Part shown: in pieces, positions 16,009 to 23,989 of the stretch
How the letters are laid out: each line of letters opens with the position of its first letter
How positions within the stretch are numbered: the first letter of the stretch is position 1
Source: JAGORY01 sp964517585
GTDB lineage: Bacteria > Patescibacteriota > Gracilibacteria > Peribacterales > Peribacteraceae
Direction of reading: 5' to 3'
NCBI GenBank assembly: GCA_964517585.1
Contig: CAZFCB010000007.1
Span: 1-38,397 of the forward strand
Length of the DNA: 38,397 nucleotides
Notes under the pieces: model-generated
Seen by the model: the letters and a program-made list of their open reading frames with translations, nothing else
What the model was told of the DNA's origin: nothing
Database searches by the model: none
Program-made: the position numbers and the translations under genes

Positions 16009-16994
16009 AGAGAGGATACGCCTTGAATGGCGAGCTGCAAACTATCTACTCCAGTTTTTACACGTTGTAGCAACGTCTCTCTCGCCAAGTGCTGAGTCGT
16101 CAGTATGTGCAAGGCCGCTAGCTTATCTGCATCAGCCTGTGGAACAATGTGCACCGGAATTTCCATTGCAAACGCAGCAAGCGCACCATGATACCGCTGA
16201 GAAATGACTTCTGCAGCGCCAGAAACCTCTTCGAGGAAATGCACAACAGATGTCAGTTCAACAATCTCAGCTTTTCTGTTCGCTAGCTCCTTAAGCTGCT
16301 CCCCTACTCTTTTTTCGTTTGCATCCGGTTGCATGAGAAGTATGCGCACGTCGCTAAAATTTTCCGTCAGTTTTTTCCTCACGGCATCAAAAAACTTCTC
16401 ATCCGAATGTGTTCGAGGGATAATGACAAGTCGTCGTCCTTCTTGCTTTCTTGTGTGAGCCGCAAAAAGCGCAAATGCGGGATCAAACGTCAGCACTGGA
16501 GGCGTTGGTAACCCAAAGGACTGAAGGCGCGCGAGCGACTCAGAATCTCGCACAGAGACATATGCAGCCTGCAGGTACGTTGCCCGAGAAAGCCGGCGCC
16601 CCAGACTGGTTTTCCATGGTCCTGCACCCTGAAATGCCAATAACACAGGTACGTGAAAAAACGAGGCAAGAACAGCGTAGGCGCGCCATATGATACATGC
16701 CCAGACAGACTCAATATCCGTAAACAGAGAGCCGCCTCCAAAAACAATTGCATCCGCATGCCGAATACTAGAAATGGTTCTCCACCACGAACTACTTAGC
16801 GAACGAAATCCAAGAGGAAGCCTCGGAACCACTGTCCGCATTTCACTGTCCACTGTGCACTTTCCACTTTCCGCTTCTCTCTTGCCGCTCACCAGTGTCC
16901 ACTCTATGTCCGGAAACGCATGCAAGAAAAACTCACAGAGTGCTTCATCCCCGATATTGCCGACTCCGTAATTACCGACAAGAACGCAACGCAT
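16005..16994 (-). CDS. csaB: Polysaccharide pyruvyl transferase family protein (CsaB-like)
   Basis: This 329-residue protein belongs to the polysaccharide pyruvyl transferase family. The N-terminal GNYGVGNIGDEALCEFFL is the hallmark GNxGxGNxGDE motif. FGGGSLF lies at about residue 85, and the C-terminal SQRYHGALAAFAMEIPV matches the conserved S-x-R-x-H-G segment. CsaB adds a pyruvate ketal to cell-wall polymers, which lets SLH-domain proteins bind; that role is known for the family and inferred here. Residues about 36-56 (SGKREAESGK and following) derive from a simple DNA repeat and look like an in-frame insertion. The start is supported by TATACT ending 9 nt upstream. No SLH protein is seen in the window. 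Confidence 0.8.
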   Translation of the reverse strand: MRCVLVGNYGVGNIGDEALCEFFLHAFPDIEWTLVSGKREAESGKCTVDSEMRTVVPRLPLGFRSLSSSWWRTISSIRHADAIVFGGGSLFTDIESVWACIIWRAYAVLASFFHVPVLLAFQGAGPWKTSLGRRLSRATYLQAAYVSVRDSESLARLQSFGLPTPPVLTFDPAFALFAAHTRKQEGRRLVIIPRTHSDEKFFDAVRKKLTENFSDVRILLMQPDANEKRVGEQLKELANRKAEIVELTSVVHFLEEVSGAAEVISQRYHGALAAFAMEIPVHIVPQADADKLAALHILTTQHLARETLLQRVKTGVDSLQLAIQGVSSL

Positions 16995-17003
16995 AATATA
17001 TAG

Positions 17004-17009
17004 AGTATA
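17004..17009 (-). promoter_or_regulatory. -10 element of the pyruvyl transferase gene
   Basis: TATACT on the minus strand ends 9 nt before the ATG at 16994. No clear -35 is present at 16-18 nt. Confidence 0.5.
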
Positions 17010-17030
17010 TCGAATATCGTAAAAAATAAC

Positions 17031-17078
17031 TTCTCGATACGCCCTGCTACTGCAGAGCTACTCGAAGTGACAAAGTGT
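17031..17078. repeat. REP-like intergenic element, copy A
   Basis: The element contains CTCGATAC followed by CTACTCGAAGTGACA at 17058-17072. The same 15-mer and a matching CTCGATAC occur in the intergenic element at 28518-28577. This copy lacks the closing inverted arm. Confidence 0.6.
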
Positions 17079-17116
17079 ATATTCTGTATTCGATAATTCT
17101 TCCTTCAAGACTCGCA

Positions 17117-17587
17117 TTACTTCGCCTCTACTTTTGGCTCAGCAACCGGTGCCTGTTCTGCCTCCACAACTGAAGTTTCTTCTTGCGTGTCGGCTACAGG
17201 AGCAGAAGCAATAGCGTTTGCAAATTCGTTGGCGTTTGTAAATCTCTCTGAGAGTTTGGCACTCTTTCCAGAGCGTCCACGGAGGAAGTTCAACTTCGCA
17301 CGTCGTACTTTTGCGATCTTTTTAATTTCAATCTTTTCAACATTGGGTGAATGCAGTGGAAATACGCGCTCTACTCCAATACCAGACACAACCTTGCGAA
17401 CGGTAAAACTACAGTCTGTTGGGCTGTGTCCTCGGTGCACACCAATCACAAGACCCTCAAAGATCTGAATACGTTCTTTGTCTCCGAGCTGCAGTTTTGC
17501 ATGGACTCGAACGGTGTAGCCAGGCTGAACATCAGGCCTGCTGAGAACCATTTTTTGCGCCTGATGTTGAAGGACGATTCCGGTCAT
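17117..17587 (-). CDS. rplS: Large ribosomal subunit protein bL19
   Basis: The protein has 156 residues. The bL19 core is clear: PGYTVRVHAKLQLGDKERIQIFEGLVIG, then FTVRKVVSGIGVERVFPLHSP and VEKIEIKKIAKVRRAKLNFLRGR. bL19 lies at the interface of the two ribosomal subunits. Bacterial bL19 is usually about 115 residues; the extra 40 here form an Ala/Glu/Val-rich, probably disordered tail. The gene is alone, without rpsP, rimM or trmD, which usually surround it in other bacteria. A strong promoter (TTTACA-N17-TAAACT) ends 10 nt before the ATG, and no Shine-Dalgarno is present. Confidence 0.92.
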   Translation of the reverse strand: MTGIVLQHQAQKMVLSRPDVQPGYTVRVHAKLQLGDKERIQIFEGLVIGVHRGHSPTDCSFTVRKVVSGIGVERVFPLHSPNVEKIEIKKIAKVRRAKLNFLRGRSGKSAKLSERFTNANEFANAIASAPVADTQEETSVVEAEQAPVAEPKVEAK

Positions 17588-17597
17588 AAGCTGGGAG

Positions 17598-17626
17598 AGT
17601 TTATGTGAATGGTATGAGGCTGTAAA
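17598..17626 (-). promoter_or_regulatory. Promoter of rplS (TTTACA-N17-TAAACT)
   Basis: On the minus strand TTTACA (17621-17626) and TAAACT (17598-17603) are exactly 17 nt apart. The -10 ends 10 nt before the rplS ATG. Confidence 0.7.
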
Positions 17627-17645
17627 GGGAAACTCAAAGGGAGAA

Positions 17646-17743
17646 GGCAGGAGGGGCAGAAAAGAAAGAAAGGACAGAGTAAGCAGAAAAGAAAATCGTA
17701 AAAAAACCTTTCTTCCCTTCCTGCCATTTCTGCCACTCCTGCC
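17646..17743. repeat. Purine/pyrimidine inverted repeat between rplS and the regulator gene
   Basis: GGCAGGAGGGGCAGAAA at 17646-17662 is complementary, with one mismatch, to 17727-17743. Inner GAAAGAAAGG and CCTTTCTTCCC segments extend the pairing. One strand is almost entirely purine. The right arm abuts the stop codon of the regulator gene, and on the minus strand a run of seven T follows the inner arm, so it may end that transcript. Confidence 0.65.
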
Positions 17744-17744
17744 C

Positions 17745-18332
17745 TTACTTCCTTGCTTCTTCCATCTCTTTCTCTATACGCGTAAAGGCGACCATATGCC
17801 TAGGATCATCCACAATTTCGAGAATAAACCTGTCCCTCAGACTCAAGCGATACAGAAAGTCTGCCTTGGAAAAAAGCGAATACTTCACATGACGCATCGT
17901 TGGATCTTGCGCTAGTACAACCTCTATCACTTCTTTCTTGACGTCTCCAACGACCAGAAGATCCACTTTACTATGTGTTCCGACAAAGCTGCCGGCAAGC
18001 TCCAGAAACTGCAAGCCAGCCAGGCTCTTGAGTGATGTCACAGTAGCGCTCTCCCCTCCCTTCAGTTCTTTACTAAACATATTGTGAAGCTCCTGATAGA
18101 AAATGAAGTCTGTATCCGTCTTGTAATACTTCTTTCGATTGCGATGCCTCGCTTTCACAAGTCCGATTTTTCGAAGATTTTCAAGTTCGCGACGGATGGA
18201 GTTGATTTGTTCACCGAGTAGACGTGTGAGCTGTCTAATAAAGTATTCCTCTTCGGGGTGAAGGAGGAAGACCGAGAGTAATTTTACTCTGGTCTGAGAA
18301 CTGAACATTGCTTTCAAAGCGTCGTGAACCAT
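17745..18332 (-). CDS. Winged-helix protein with nucleotidyltransferase-like domain
   Basis: The protein has 195 residues. Residues about 5-75 form an ArsR-like winged helix (SSQTRVKLLSVFLLHPEEEYFIRQLTRLLG, then LENLRKIGLVKARHRNRKKYY). The C-terminal half contains SKVDLLVVGDV, the glycine-serine/Asp signature of the minimal nucleotidyltransferase (MNT) fold. This pairing is a recurrent regulator architecture in which the second domain may sense or modify a partner, but the targets are unknown. The start at 18332 is uncertain; an in-frame ATG at 18308 is possible. It is divergent from the membrane gene at 18620 across an A/T-rich gap, so it might control that gene. This is only inference. Confidence 0.7.
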   Translation of the reverse strand: MVHDALKAMFSSQTRVKLLSVFLLHPEEEYFIRQLTRLLGEQINSIRRELENLRKIGLVKARHRNRKKYYKTDTDFIFYQELHNMFSKELKGGESATVTSLKSLAGLQFLELAGSFVGTHSKVDLLVVGDVKKEVIEVVLAQDPTMRHVKYSLFSKADFLYRLSLRDRFILEIVDDPRHMVAFTRIEKEMEEARK

Positions 18333-18619
18333 GAAGATAGCAATGGGATGAGAAGACTCTGTTCACAAATGTTACTCAATAGACTAATGAAGAGCAAGAA
18401 AATTGATCAAAGCATATGTTCAATGAATTTGATCTAGATTTTACGCTTGTTTAAGCCATTTAGCTTAAGTAATTCCTGCATTTTATGGTCTTATTGAACA
18501 AATAATTGATACATAAAATTGCGCTTTTTTATCGCTCTGACGAGTCGTTATGACGAGATGGCAAAAGTGAGCAGGACAATGATAGAGTGAATACTGGATA
18601 TATGCTACAATAAGAAGAA
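18333..18619. other. A/T-rich divergent intergenic region
   Basis: These 287 bp between two divergent genes are the most A/T-rich stretch of the window. They contain a small TTAAGC/GCTTAA inverted repeat, several GATC sites and the extended -10 of the 18620 gene. I see no gene in it. Regulator binding by the winged-helix protein encoded next door is possible. Confidence 0.4.
18603..18611 (+). promoter_or_regulatory. Extended -10 promoter of the 18620 gene
   Basis: TGCTACAAT matches the extended -10 pattern TGnTAnAAT and ends 8 nt before the ATG at 18620. There is no Shine-Dalgarno and no good -35. Confidence 0.6.
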
Positions 18620-20368
18620 ATGTTAACACCCAAATCCTCACTTCTACGAGCCTCTCTAACAGGAGTACTGCTTGCAGTCTTGTATTACAGTGGAATTTTC
18701 TCAGTGCCAACGGTTGAAGCTGCCTTCAGTATCGGGGCAGGGCAACAGGTAGGAGGGTCACTAGGAGATGACCTTGTCCAGTTCGTAGGCAAACTTGCAC
18801 TCATCAATACGTTCATGCACATCATGCTGCTAATTATTTTGCAGATGCTTGGCTACTTGCTACAGGCTGACTTCTTCAATGACCCAATTATGATGGGGGC
18901 TCTCAATAACATCTGGCAACTATCTAGAGACATCATGAATGTCATTTTTGCGCTCATGCTCATTGGAGTATCGTTCCTCGTCATCATCACGGGAAAGACA
19001 GACAAGGCAAAAGAGAAAATAGTGAGCTTTGTCGTCGCTGTTGTTCTTGTCAACTTCTCATGGTTCTTTCCACGCGTCATCTTAGACGTCGCAAATGTCC
19101 TCACCGCGACCATTTACACAATACCGAATGCTCTTGGAGCTTTCACCTGTTCTAGGGTCAACGAGTTCAATGTAGCGGAAGAATGCCGTGTCATCACTGA
19201 TGTNNNNNNNNNNNNNNNNNNNNNNNNNNNNNNNNNNNNNNNNNNNNNNNNNNNNNNNNNNNNNNNNNNNNNNNNNNNNNNNNNNNNNNNNNNNNNNNNN
19301 NNNCATGCAATGCTGAATGGCTTAGCTGTCAGCTTTGCACGCCTATCTGTGCTTTCGCAAATTCCCACAAGCATTGCTCCATCCGGCGGAGCACTCACTG
19401 CAAATCAAGCTGTTCGTGCATCCTTCGAAATTGCAATGAGCATTATGCTTGCATTCGCGATACAACTTGCACTCTTACTGCCACTTCTGGGTCTTGCGAT
19501 CGGCCTTTTCATCCGCATTATCATCCTGTGGGTTACAACGGCTTTCATGCCGTTTTCGTTCCTTGGGTATGTGATCAACGGAAAGCTCGGAACGAATATC
19601 TTCGAATTTGAAACAGACATCTGGAAAGAGTTCATCAACGCAGCATTTTTGCCTGCAATGGTCGCAGTGCCGTTTGTCATCGGTTTCATTATGCTCAACA
19701 CAGTCGCGCAAATTCCAGCACCACCAGGCATGATGTCGATGGTCATCAATAAACCAATCATCTCTGGTGTGAAAACGTGGTGGCAGATTCTATGGGTACT
19801 TGCTGCCGTTGGCATCATTTGGACCGGTGCTTTTAAAGCGCTCTCCAGAAGCAAAATCATCGGCGGATTTACGGATAAGATCAAAGGCTTCGGCGAAACG
19901 ATCTTCGACGGACTTGCTCAAGCTCCACTCTTGATTCCCCTTCCCCTACCCGGTGGTAACAAGACGAATGCAAACCTAGGAACACTCCTCCATGGACCAA
20001 AGATTCTTGCAGACTCTGTTCGCTTTGCAGCCTCAGGTACGAGTGGCAAGGGCTTAGGAGAGATCATTAATCAGAGATTTGGTGGTAGTGCGGGAGAAGC
20101 GGATAACGCAACGCATGTCACCGAAAATCTCAAAAAGGCAAACAGGCAAAATACACTCGATATTGTCAAAGCTGTGCAGGCACTCAATAACGGTGCCACC
20201 GGTGCAGATCGCCAGAAACACTTTGAAGATATTCGCGCAAAACTAGGCGTGAATCAGGGGCTTTCCAATGGTGATACCATCAAACTTCTCCAAGAAATGG
20301 TAAAGGTCAAAGCACCAAATGATGAACTCAAAAATATTCAAGTGGATATCACAAATCTTAAAGAGTAA
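18620..20368 (+). CDS. Polytopic membrane protein, possibly VirB6/TrbL-like (interrupted by assembly gap)
   Basis: The protein has an N-terminal signal-like helix ending at VEAAF. Several membrane helices precede the gap (around residues 55-75, 100-120 and 130-150) and at least five follow it. The C-terminal 170 residues are soluble and charged. The layout, with long paired helices followed by a cytoplasmic tail, resembles VirB6/TrbL-type channel proteins of type IV secretion or conjugation systems. I can name no diagnostic motif, and no VirB4 or VirD4 ATPase is in the window. The run of 100 Ns breaks residues about 195-228; its true length is unknown, so the frame match across it may be chance. 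The next gene starts 6 bp after the stop, which suggests an operon. Confidence 0.6.
   Translation: MLTPKSSLLRASLTGVLLAVLYYSGIFSVPTVEAAFSIGAGQQVGGSLGDDLVQFVGKLALINTFMHIMLLIILQMLGYLLQADFFNDPIMMGALNNIWQLSRDIMNVIFALMLIGVSFLVIITGKTDKAKEKIVSFVVAVVLVNFSWFFPRVILDVANVLTATIYTIPNALGAFTCSRVNEFNVAEECRVITDXXXXXXXXXXXXXXXXXXXXXXXXXXXXXXXXXXHAMLNGLAVSFARLSVLSQIPTSIAPSGGALTANQAVRASFEIAMSIMLAFAIQLALLLPLLGLAIGLFIRIIILWVTTAFMPFSFLGYVINGKLGTNIFEFETDIWKEFINAAFLPAMVAVPFVIGFIMLNTVAQIPAPPGMMSMVINKPIISGVKTWWQILWVLAAVGIIWTGAFKALSRSKIIGGFTDKIKGFGETIFDGLAQAPLLIPLPLPGGNKTNANLGTLLHGPKILADSVRFAASGTSGKGLGEIINQRFGGSAGEADNATHVTENLKKANRQNTLDIVKAVQALNNGATGADRQKHFEDIRAKLGVNQGLSNGDTIKLLQEMVKVKAPNDELKNIQVDITNLKE
19204..19303. other. 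Assembly gap (100 Ns)
   Basis: Exactly 100 undetermined bases, the usual placeholder for a scaffold join of unknown size. It falls inside the membrane protein gene. Confidence 1.
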
Positions 20369-20374
20369 TCACCT

Positions 20375-21562
20375 ATGACCACAAACAACGCCGAAGTCGG
20401 CCGCATCAATCAAAGCGTACTCGATGCGGAGCTTTTGAGCTGGGTCGAACAAGATAAGCTCGTCGTGAAAGGCCACCCGAAAGAAACTGAATACCTGCGA
20501 GTGTCCGAACAAGCAAAATCCACGATACAACGCATGTCCATGGCACTCACCATGCTATCGGGATACCCAATCCTCGAACAAGGGGCAGGCTTACTCAAGT
20601 CACTCTACGAAAGTGCGGTGAATATTCGCTCTGCAATAGCAGCAGATGGCATCCGAAGATCATTCGGTCTAAAACCAGGTCAAACAGTTGAAGGTGTTCT
20701 TGAGCCAGAGATAGAACGTGCAACGGCAAGCCTTGGCACAGGGTACTCCGCGGCGATCAATGCTGATCTTAAAAACCTTGCACTAGCTTTCGGCATCAAT
20801 CCTGCCGATGTACTGAAGGGAAATGTTCCCGGCAACAAATTTTTCATGAATTCTAGAGGAAAGGTTGGCGTAAACTTCCGCCAAGTCGATAAGGCACGCG
20901 AGACAATCAACCAGCTCCGTGCAGCGGGAAAGGCAAGTCCCGAACTCACTGCGCTCGCAAACAGATTTGAGGCTGGCCTCCAGCAAGTAGAAGCAACCGA
21001 TGCGTTCGGTAGTGCACATCATCGCTGGTACAATGAAACGTTTGCCGGAAAGAGGATAAATACAAAACCGTTGCGTGTTATCGGTGGGCTCTTTGGTGCC
21101 TTCGTGACAACAGTCGGCATAGGGCAGACAGTATTCAGTAAAAATCACTCACTGAGTCCGGCAACTGTCGGATGGGGAATTGCGACGATGTTTTTTGCAA
21201 ATCCTACAATGTTGAAAAGTGGTGGATTTCGGTCGCTTGGCGAAATAGCAGCACTCGGCAGTCCTTATATTCATGATCTTGTGACAGGTGGATTCAAGGG
21301 GCCACTAGGAAAAGCTGCCTTCGAGGAACTTCAGCAAATCCGCAGAAACAAGCCCCGCGAGTTAAAGGCGCTGCAAAAGTCTCAGGAGCCCCTCAGTATG
21401 GCTCACCTTGGCGCGCTTGCGAAGAACCCAAACAGTCCGCTCATGAAAACGCTCGCAAAATTACCAGAAGAAAAACGTGTCATTGCACTTCGAACATTTG
21501 GTGCTTCTATGAGCTCCAATGAAGCAGAATTTCTTGGACACATGCTTGAGGCTCGGGTCTGA
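20375..21562 (+). CDS. Hypothetical protein co-transcribed with the membrane protein
   Basis: The protein has 395 residues and no recognised family. It lacks a signal peptide. The first 220 residues are charged and helical. Two hydrophobic stretches at about 228-247 (GGLFGAFVTTVGIGQTVF) and 256-275 (ATVGWGIATMFFANP) could form a membrane hairpin. The C-terminus is charged and helical. It begins 6 bp after the stop of the polytopic membrane gene and has no promoter of its own, so the two are almost certainly one transcript and probably one complex. The function is unknown. It ends in TGA and is followed by a hairpin shared with the convergent infB. Confidence 0.65.
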   Translation: MTTNNAEVGRINQSVLDAELLSWVEQDKLVVKGHPKETEYLRVSEQAKSTIQRMSMALTMLSGYPILEQGAGLLKSLYESAVNIRSAIAADGIRRSFGLKPGQTVEGVLEPEIERATASLGTGYSAAINADLKNLALAFGINPADVLKGNVPGNKFFMNSRGKVGVNFRQVDKARETINQLRAAGKASPELTALANRFEAGLQQVEATDAFGSAHHRWYNETFAGKRINTKPLRVIGGLFGAFVTTVGIGQTVFSKNHSLSPATVGWGIATMFFANPTMLKSGGFRSLGEIAALGSPYIHDLVTGGFKGPLGKAAFEELQQIRRNKPRELKALQKSQEPLSMAHLGALAKNPNSPLMKTLAKLPEEKRVIALRTFGASMSSNEAEFLGHMLEARV

Positions 21563-21640
21563 ACGTATTCTCATTCCGGTCTGCAGGCCACCTCTCTCCT
21601 TACAGAAGAAAGGAGCCTTTGGAATTATCAAAACAGAGCT

Positions 21641-21664
21641 CCCTTCTCCTTTGCAGGAGAAGGG
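21641..21664. terminator. Hairpin between convergent genes
   Basis: CCCTTCTCCT (21641-21650) pairs perfectly with AGGAGAAGGG (21655-21664) over a 4-nt loop. It lies between the stop of the 20375 gene and the stop of infB. There is no T-tract, so efficient intrinsic termination is uncertain. A weaker CTCCTT/AAGGAG pair lies just upstream. Confidence 0.5.
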
Positions 21665-21678
21665 TTGGGGATGAGCAC

Positions 21679-23925
21679 CTAAGAAACCCTCGCAAATTCC
21701 TTCGTATAGGCCTCCAGTTGATCGTCAATTTCAACGGCAATACTCGTTTGAATGCGCATACCACACTCCATCCCCTCTTTCGCTTCTTTAATATCTTTTT
21801 CTACGTGCTTTAGGGACGTAATACGTCCTGTACCAACCGGGACTCCAGCACGTAGTAAGCGAAAAGGTGTACGCTTCAAAATACCATCTCTGACCATGCC
21901 GCCGACAATCTGCTCGGAGCCTTTGGTAAAGAAGACACCGCGAACTTCCAGATGACCGATCACTTTTTCTTCCTCCACAGGGACAATGAGTCCCTTCAAA
22001 AGAAGTTCAAGGTCTTCAAGCAACTTATAGATGATGTCATAATGTTTAACTTTGACTCCTTCACGTTCCGCAGTACGCATCACTGCAGGTGAAGAATCGA
22101 CATTGAATCCAACCACGATAGCGCTTCCAGCAGCAGCCATCATCACGTCACTTTCAGAGACATCGCCGATAGCAGCGTGAATGACTTTTGCGTGCACAAC
22201 ATCCGTTGTCAGCTTGCTGATGGCTTCTTGTAATGATTGCATTGATCCTTGAGCATCTGCCTTGAGAATGACTTTCAATTCCTTGAGCTTGCCCTCCGTC
22301 AGTCTTGTCACAAGGTCGGCAAATCCTCGTTTCGCCATCTGACCTTGTTTTTCATGGTACGCGGCGATGTACGCCTTGAGTTCTCGCTCTGTTGAGAATA
22401 CCTGCAAAATATCACCGACATTTGGTAGTAAACCAAGTCCGGAGATCACCGCAGGGCAGGAAGGGCCTGCCTTCTCAATGCGCAGTCCTGCAAAATCGGA
22501 CAGGGACTTCACTTTTCCGGAAGCACCGCCACAGCCAATGATTGCTCCGACAGTAAGTGTTCCTGTATTAACGATGACAGTTGCAAGCGGACCGCGAGAT
22601 TTATCCAGATGACTTTCGATGACCGTCGCAATCGCAGGCCTATGTGGATTTGCTTTTAGTTCCTCGATTTCGGCCATGAGGAGAATATGTTCCAGGAGCT
22701 CTGGGATGCCTTGCTTCGTATGTGCTGACACTGGAATCATCGGCACAGTTCCGCCCCAATCTTCAGCTTGGACACTGTGGCCTGCAAGTTCACCTTTTAC
22801 TTTCTCGATGTCTGCATTTGGTCTGTCGATCTTATTGAGAGCAACGAGAATTGGCACGTCAGCATCTTTGACGTGATTAATAGCTTCGATGGTTGTTGGC
22901 TTCACGCCTTCCTCCGCGGAAACAACGAGAATCGCGATGTCCGTAAGTTGTGCTCCGCGAGCGCGCATTGCAGTAAATGCTTCGTGACCCGGAGTATCGA
23001 TGAACGTAATTGGCTTTCCATCATGAACAATCTGATATGCACCGATGTGCTGAGTGATGCCGCCTGCCTCTCCCGCAACAACATCCGTACTGCGGATCGC
23101 ATCGAGAATGGCAGTTTTTCCATGGTCAACGTGACCCATGACAGTGACGATAGGCGGCCGAGGCACAAGGTTGACCGGATCATCTTCTTTCGTGAGCACC
23201 GCAAGGTCATTTTGAAGAAGAGCTTCAACGGACACTGAGCCTTGTTCGCGTTCAACGGACACTCCAAGTTCCATGGCAACAAGTGAGGCTGTATCAAAGT
23301 CTATCTGCTGATTGATAGAAGCGAGCACGCCATTCTTCATGAGTGCAGAAATAATCTTTGGAACCTGTACACCAGCTTTTTCCGCAAACTCTTTCACTGA
23401 AATTTCCCCTGGAATCATGACAGGTCCCGTCTTCTGTTTGATCTGCTGCTGATGTATCGACCGATCTTTCCTCTCGAGATCCTGCAAAATCTTCGCTTCA
23501 GTTTTTTGGAGTTCCTGCTCTTCTTTCGATAAAGTTTTCGGCTTGTCCTTAGCGAGTGCTACTTTCTGACGATCGATAGCTTCTTTGGACACATCTTCAA
23601 GAGAGAGCTTGCGAAGGACGTGTAAATTCTCAGGTTTGACTGTGGACTTCTGCTGATCCGACGCTGGCGCAGTCTCCTGCTCTTGAGCCTCTGGCTCTTC
23701 GTGGGCTTTTTCTGTAGTTGGCATCTGCCCATTACTCATTGCTTCCACGGCAACCCAATCCACGGCTATGTTTCGTTTCGTCGCAACGAAACGGATGATA
23801 CCCATCGCAAGATTGTCCGGAACCTCACGATCGGTCGGCTTAATGCCAAAATCAACATTCAGGAGCTCCTTACGAAGTTCCTGTCCGGGTAAGCCTAAGA
23901 TTTTCGCGACCTGAACGAGACGCAT
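21679..23925 (-). CDS. infB: Translation initiation factor IF-2
   Basis: The protein has 748 residues. The N-terminal IF2-N-like helical region (MRLVQVAKILGLPGQELRKE) is followed by a charged linker and a second IF2-N module (ISVKEFAEKAGVQVPKIIS). The GTPase domain then shows GHVDHGKT, GGITQHIGA, DTPGHEAF and NKID. Domains II to IV follow (KADAQGSMQSLQEAI, VGFNVDSSP, EGMECGMRI). IF-2 brings initiator tRNA to the 30S subunit and drives subunit joining. I chose the ATG at 23925, where family sequence begins; the open frame runs 40 codons further upstream but overlaps the end of the DHH gene. No nusA or rbfA lies nearby, although these are common partners elsewhere. Confidence 0.95.
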   Translation of the reverse strand: MRLVQVAKILGLPGQELRKELLNVDFGIKPTDREVPDNLAMGIIRFVATKRNIAVDWVAVEAMSNGQMPTTEKAHEEPEAQEQETAPASDQQKSTVKPENLHVLRKLSLEDVSKEAIDRQKVALAKDKPKTLSKEEQELQKTEAKILQDLERKDRSIHQQQIKQKTGPVMIPGEISVKEFAEKAGVQVPKIISALMKNGVLASINQQIDFDTASLVAMELGVSVEREQGSVSVEALLQNDLAVLTKEDDPVNLVPRPPIVTVMGHVDHGKTAILDAIRSTDVVAGEAGGITQHIGAYQIVHDGKPITFIDTPGHEAFTAMRARGAQLTDIAILVVSAEEGVKPTTIEAINHVKDADVPILVALNKIDRPNADIEKVKGELAGHSVQAEDWGGTVPMIPVSAHTKQGIPELLEHILLMAEIEELKANPHRPAIATVIESHLDKSRGPLATVIVNTGTLTVGAIIGCGGASGKVKSLSDFAGLRIEKAGPSCPAVISGLGLLPNVGDILQVFSTERELKAYIAAYHEKQGQMAKRGFADLVTRLTEGKLKELKVILKADAQGSMQSLQEAISKLTTDVVHAKVIHAAIGDVSESDVMMAAAGSAIVVGFNVDSSPAVMRTAEREGVKVKHYDIIYKLLEDLELLLKGLIVPVEEEKVIGHLEVRGVFFTKGSEQIVGGMVRDGILKRTPFRLLRAGVPVGTGRITSLKHVEKDIKEAKEGMECGMRIQTSIAVEIDDQLEAYTKEFARVS

Positions 23926-23989
23926 GTGCAAGAGAAAAAGTCGTCCGCGACAGCGTACCACAGAGAAACTCCTAACACCACTTTCTTGC

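Noticed and set aside
18333..18619. Replication origin in the A/T-rich divergent region
   Set aside because: No DnaA-box-like sequences were found there, and it is about 16 kb from dnaA.
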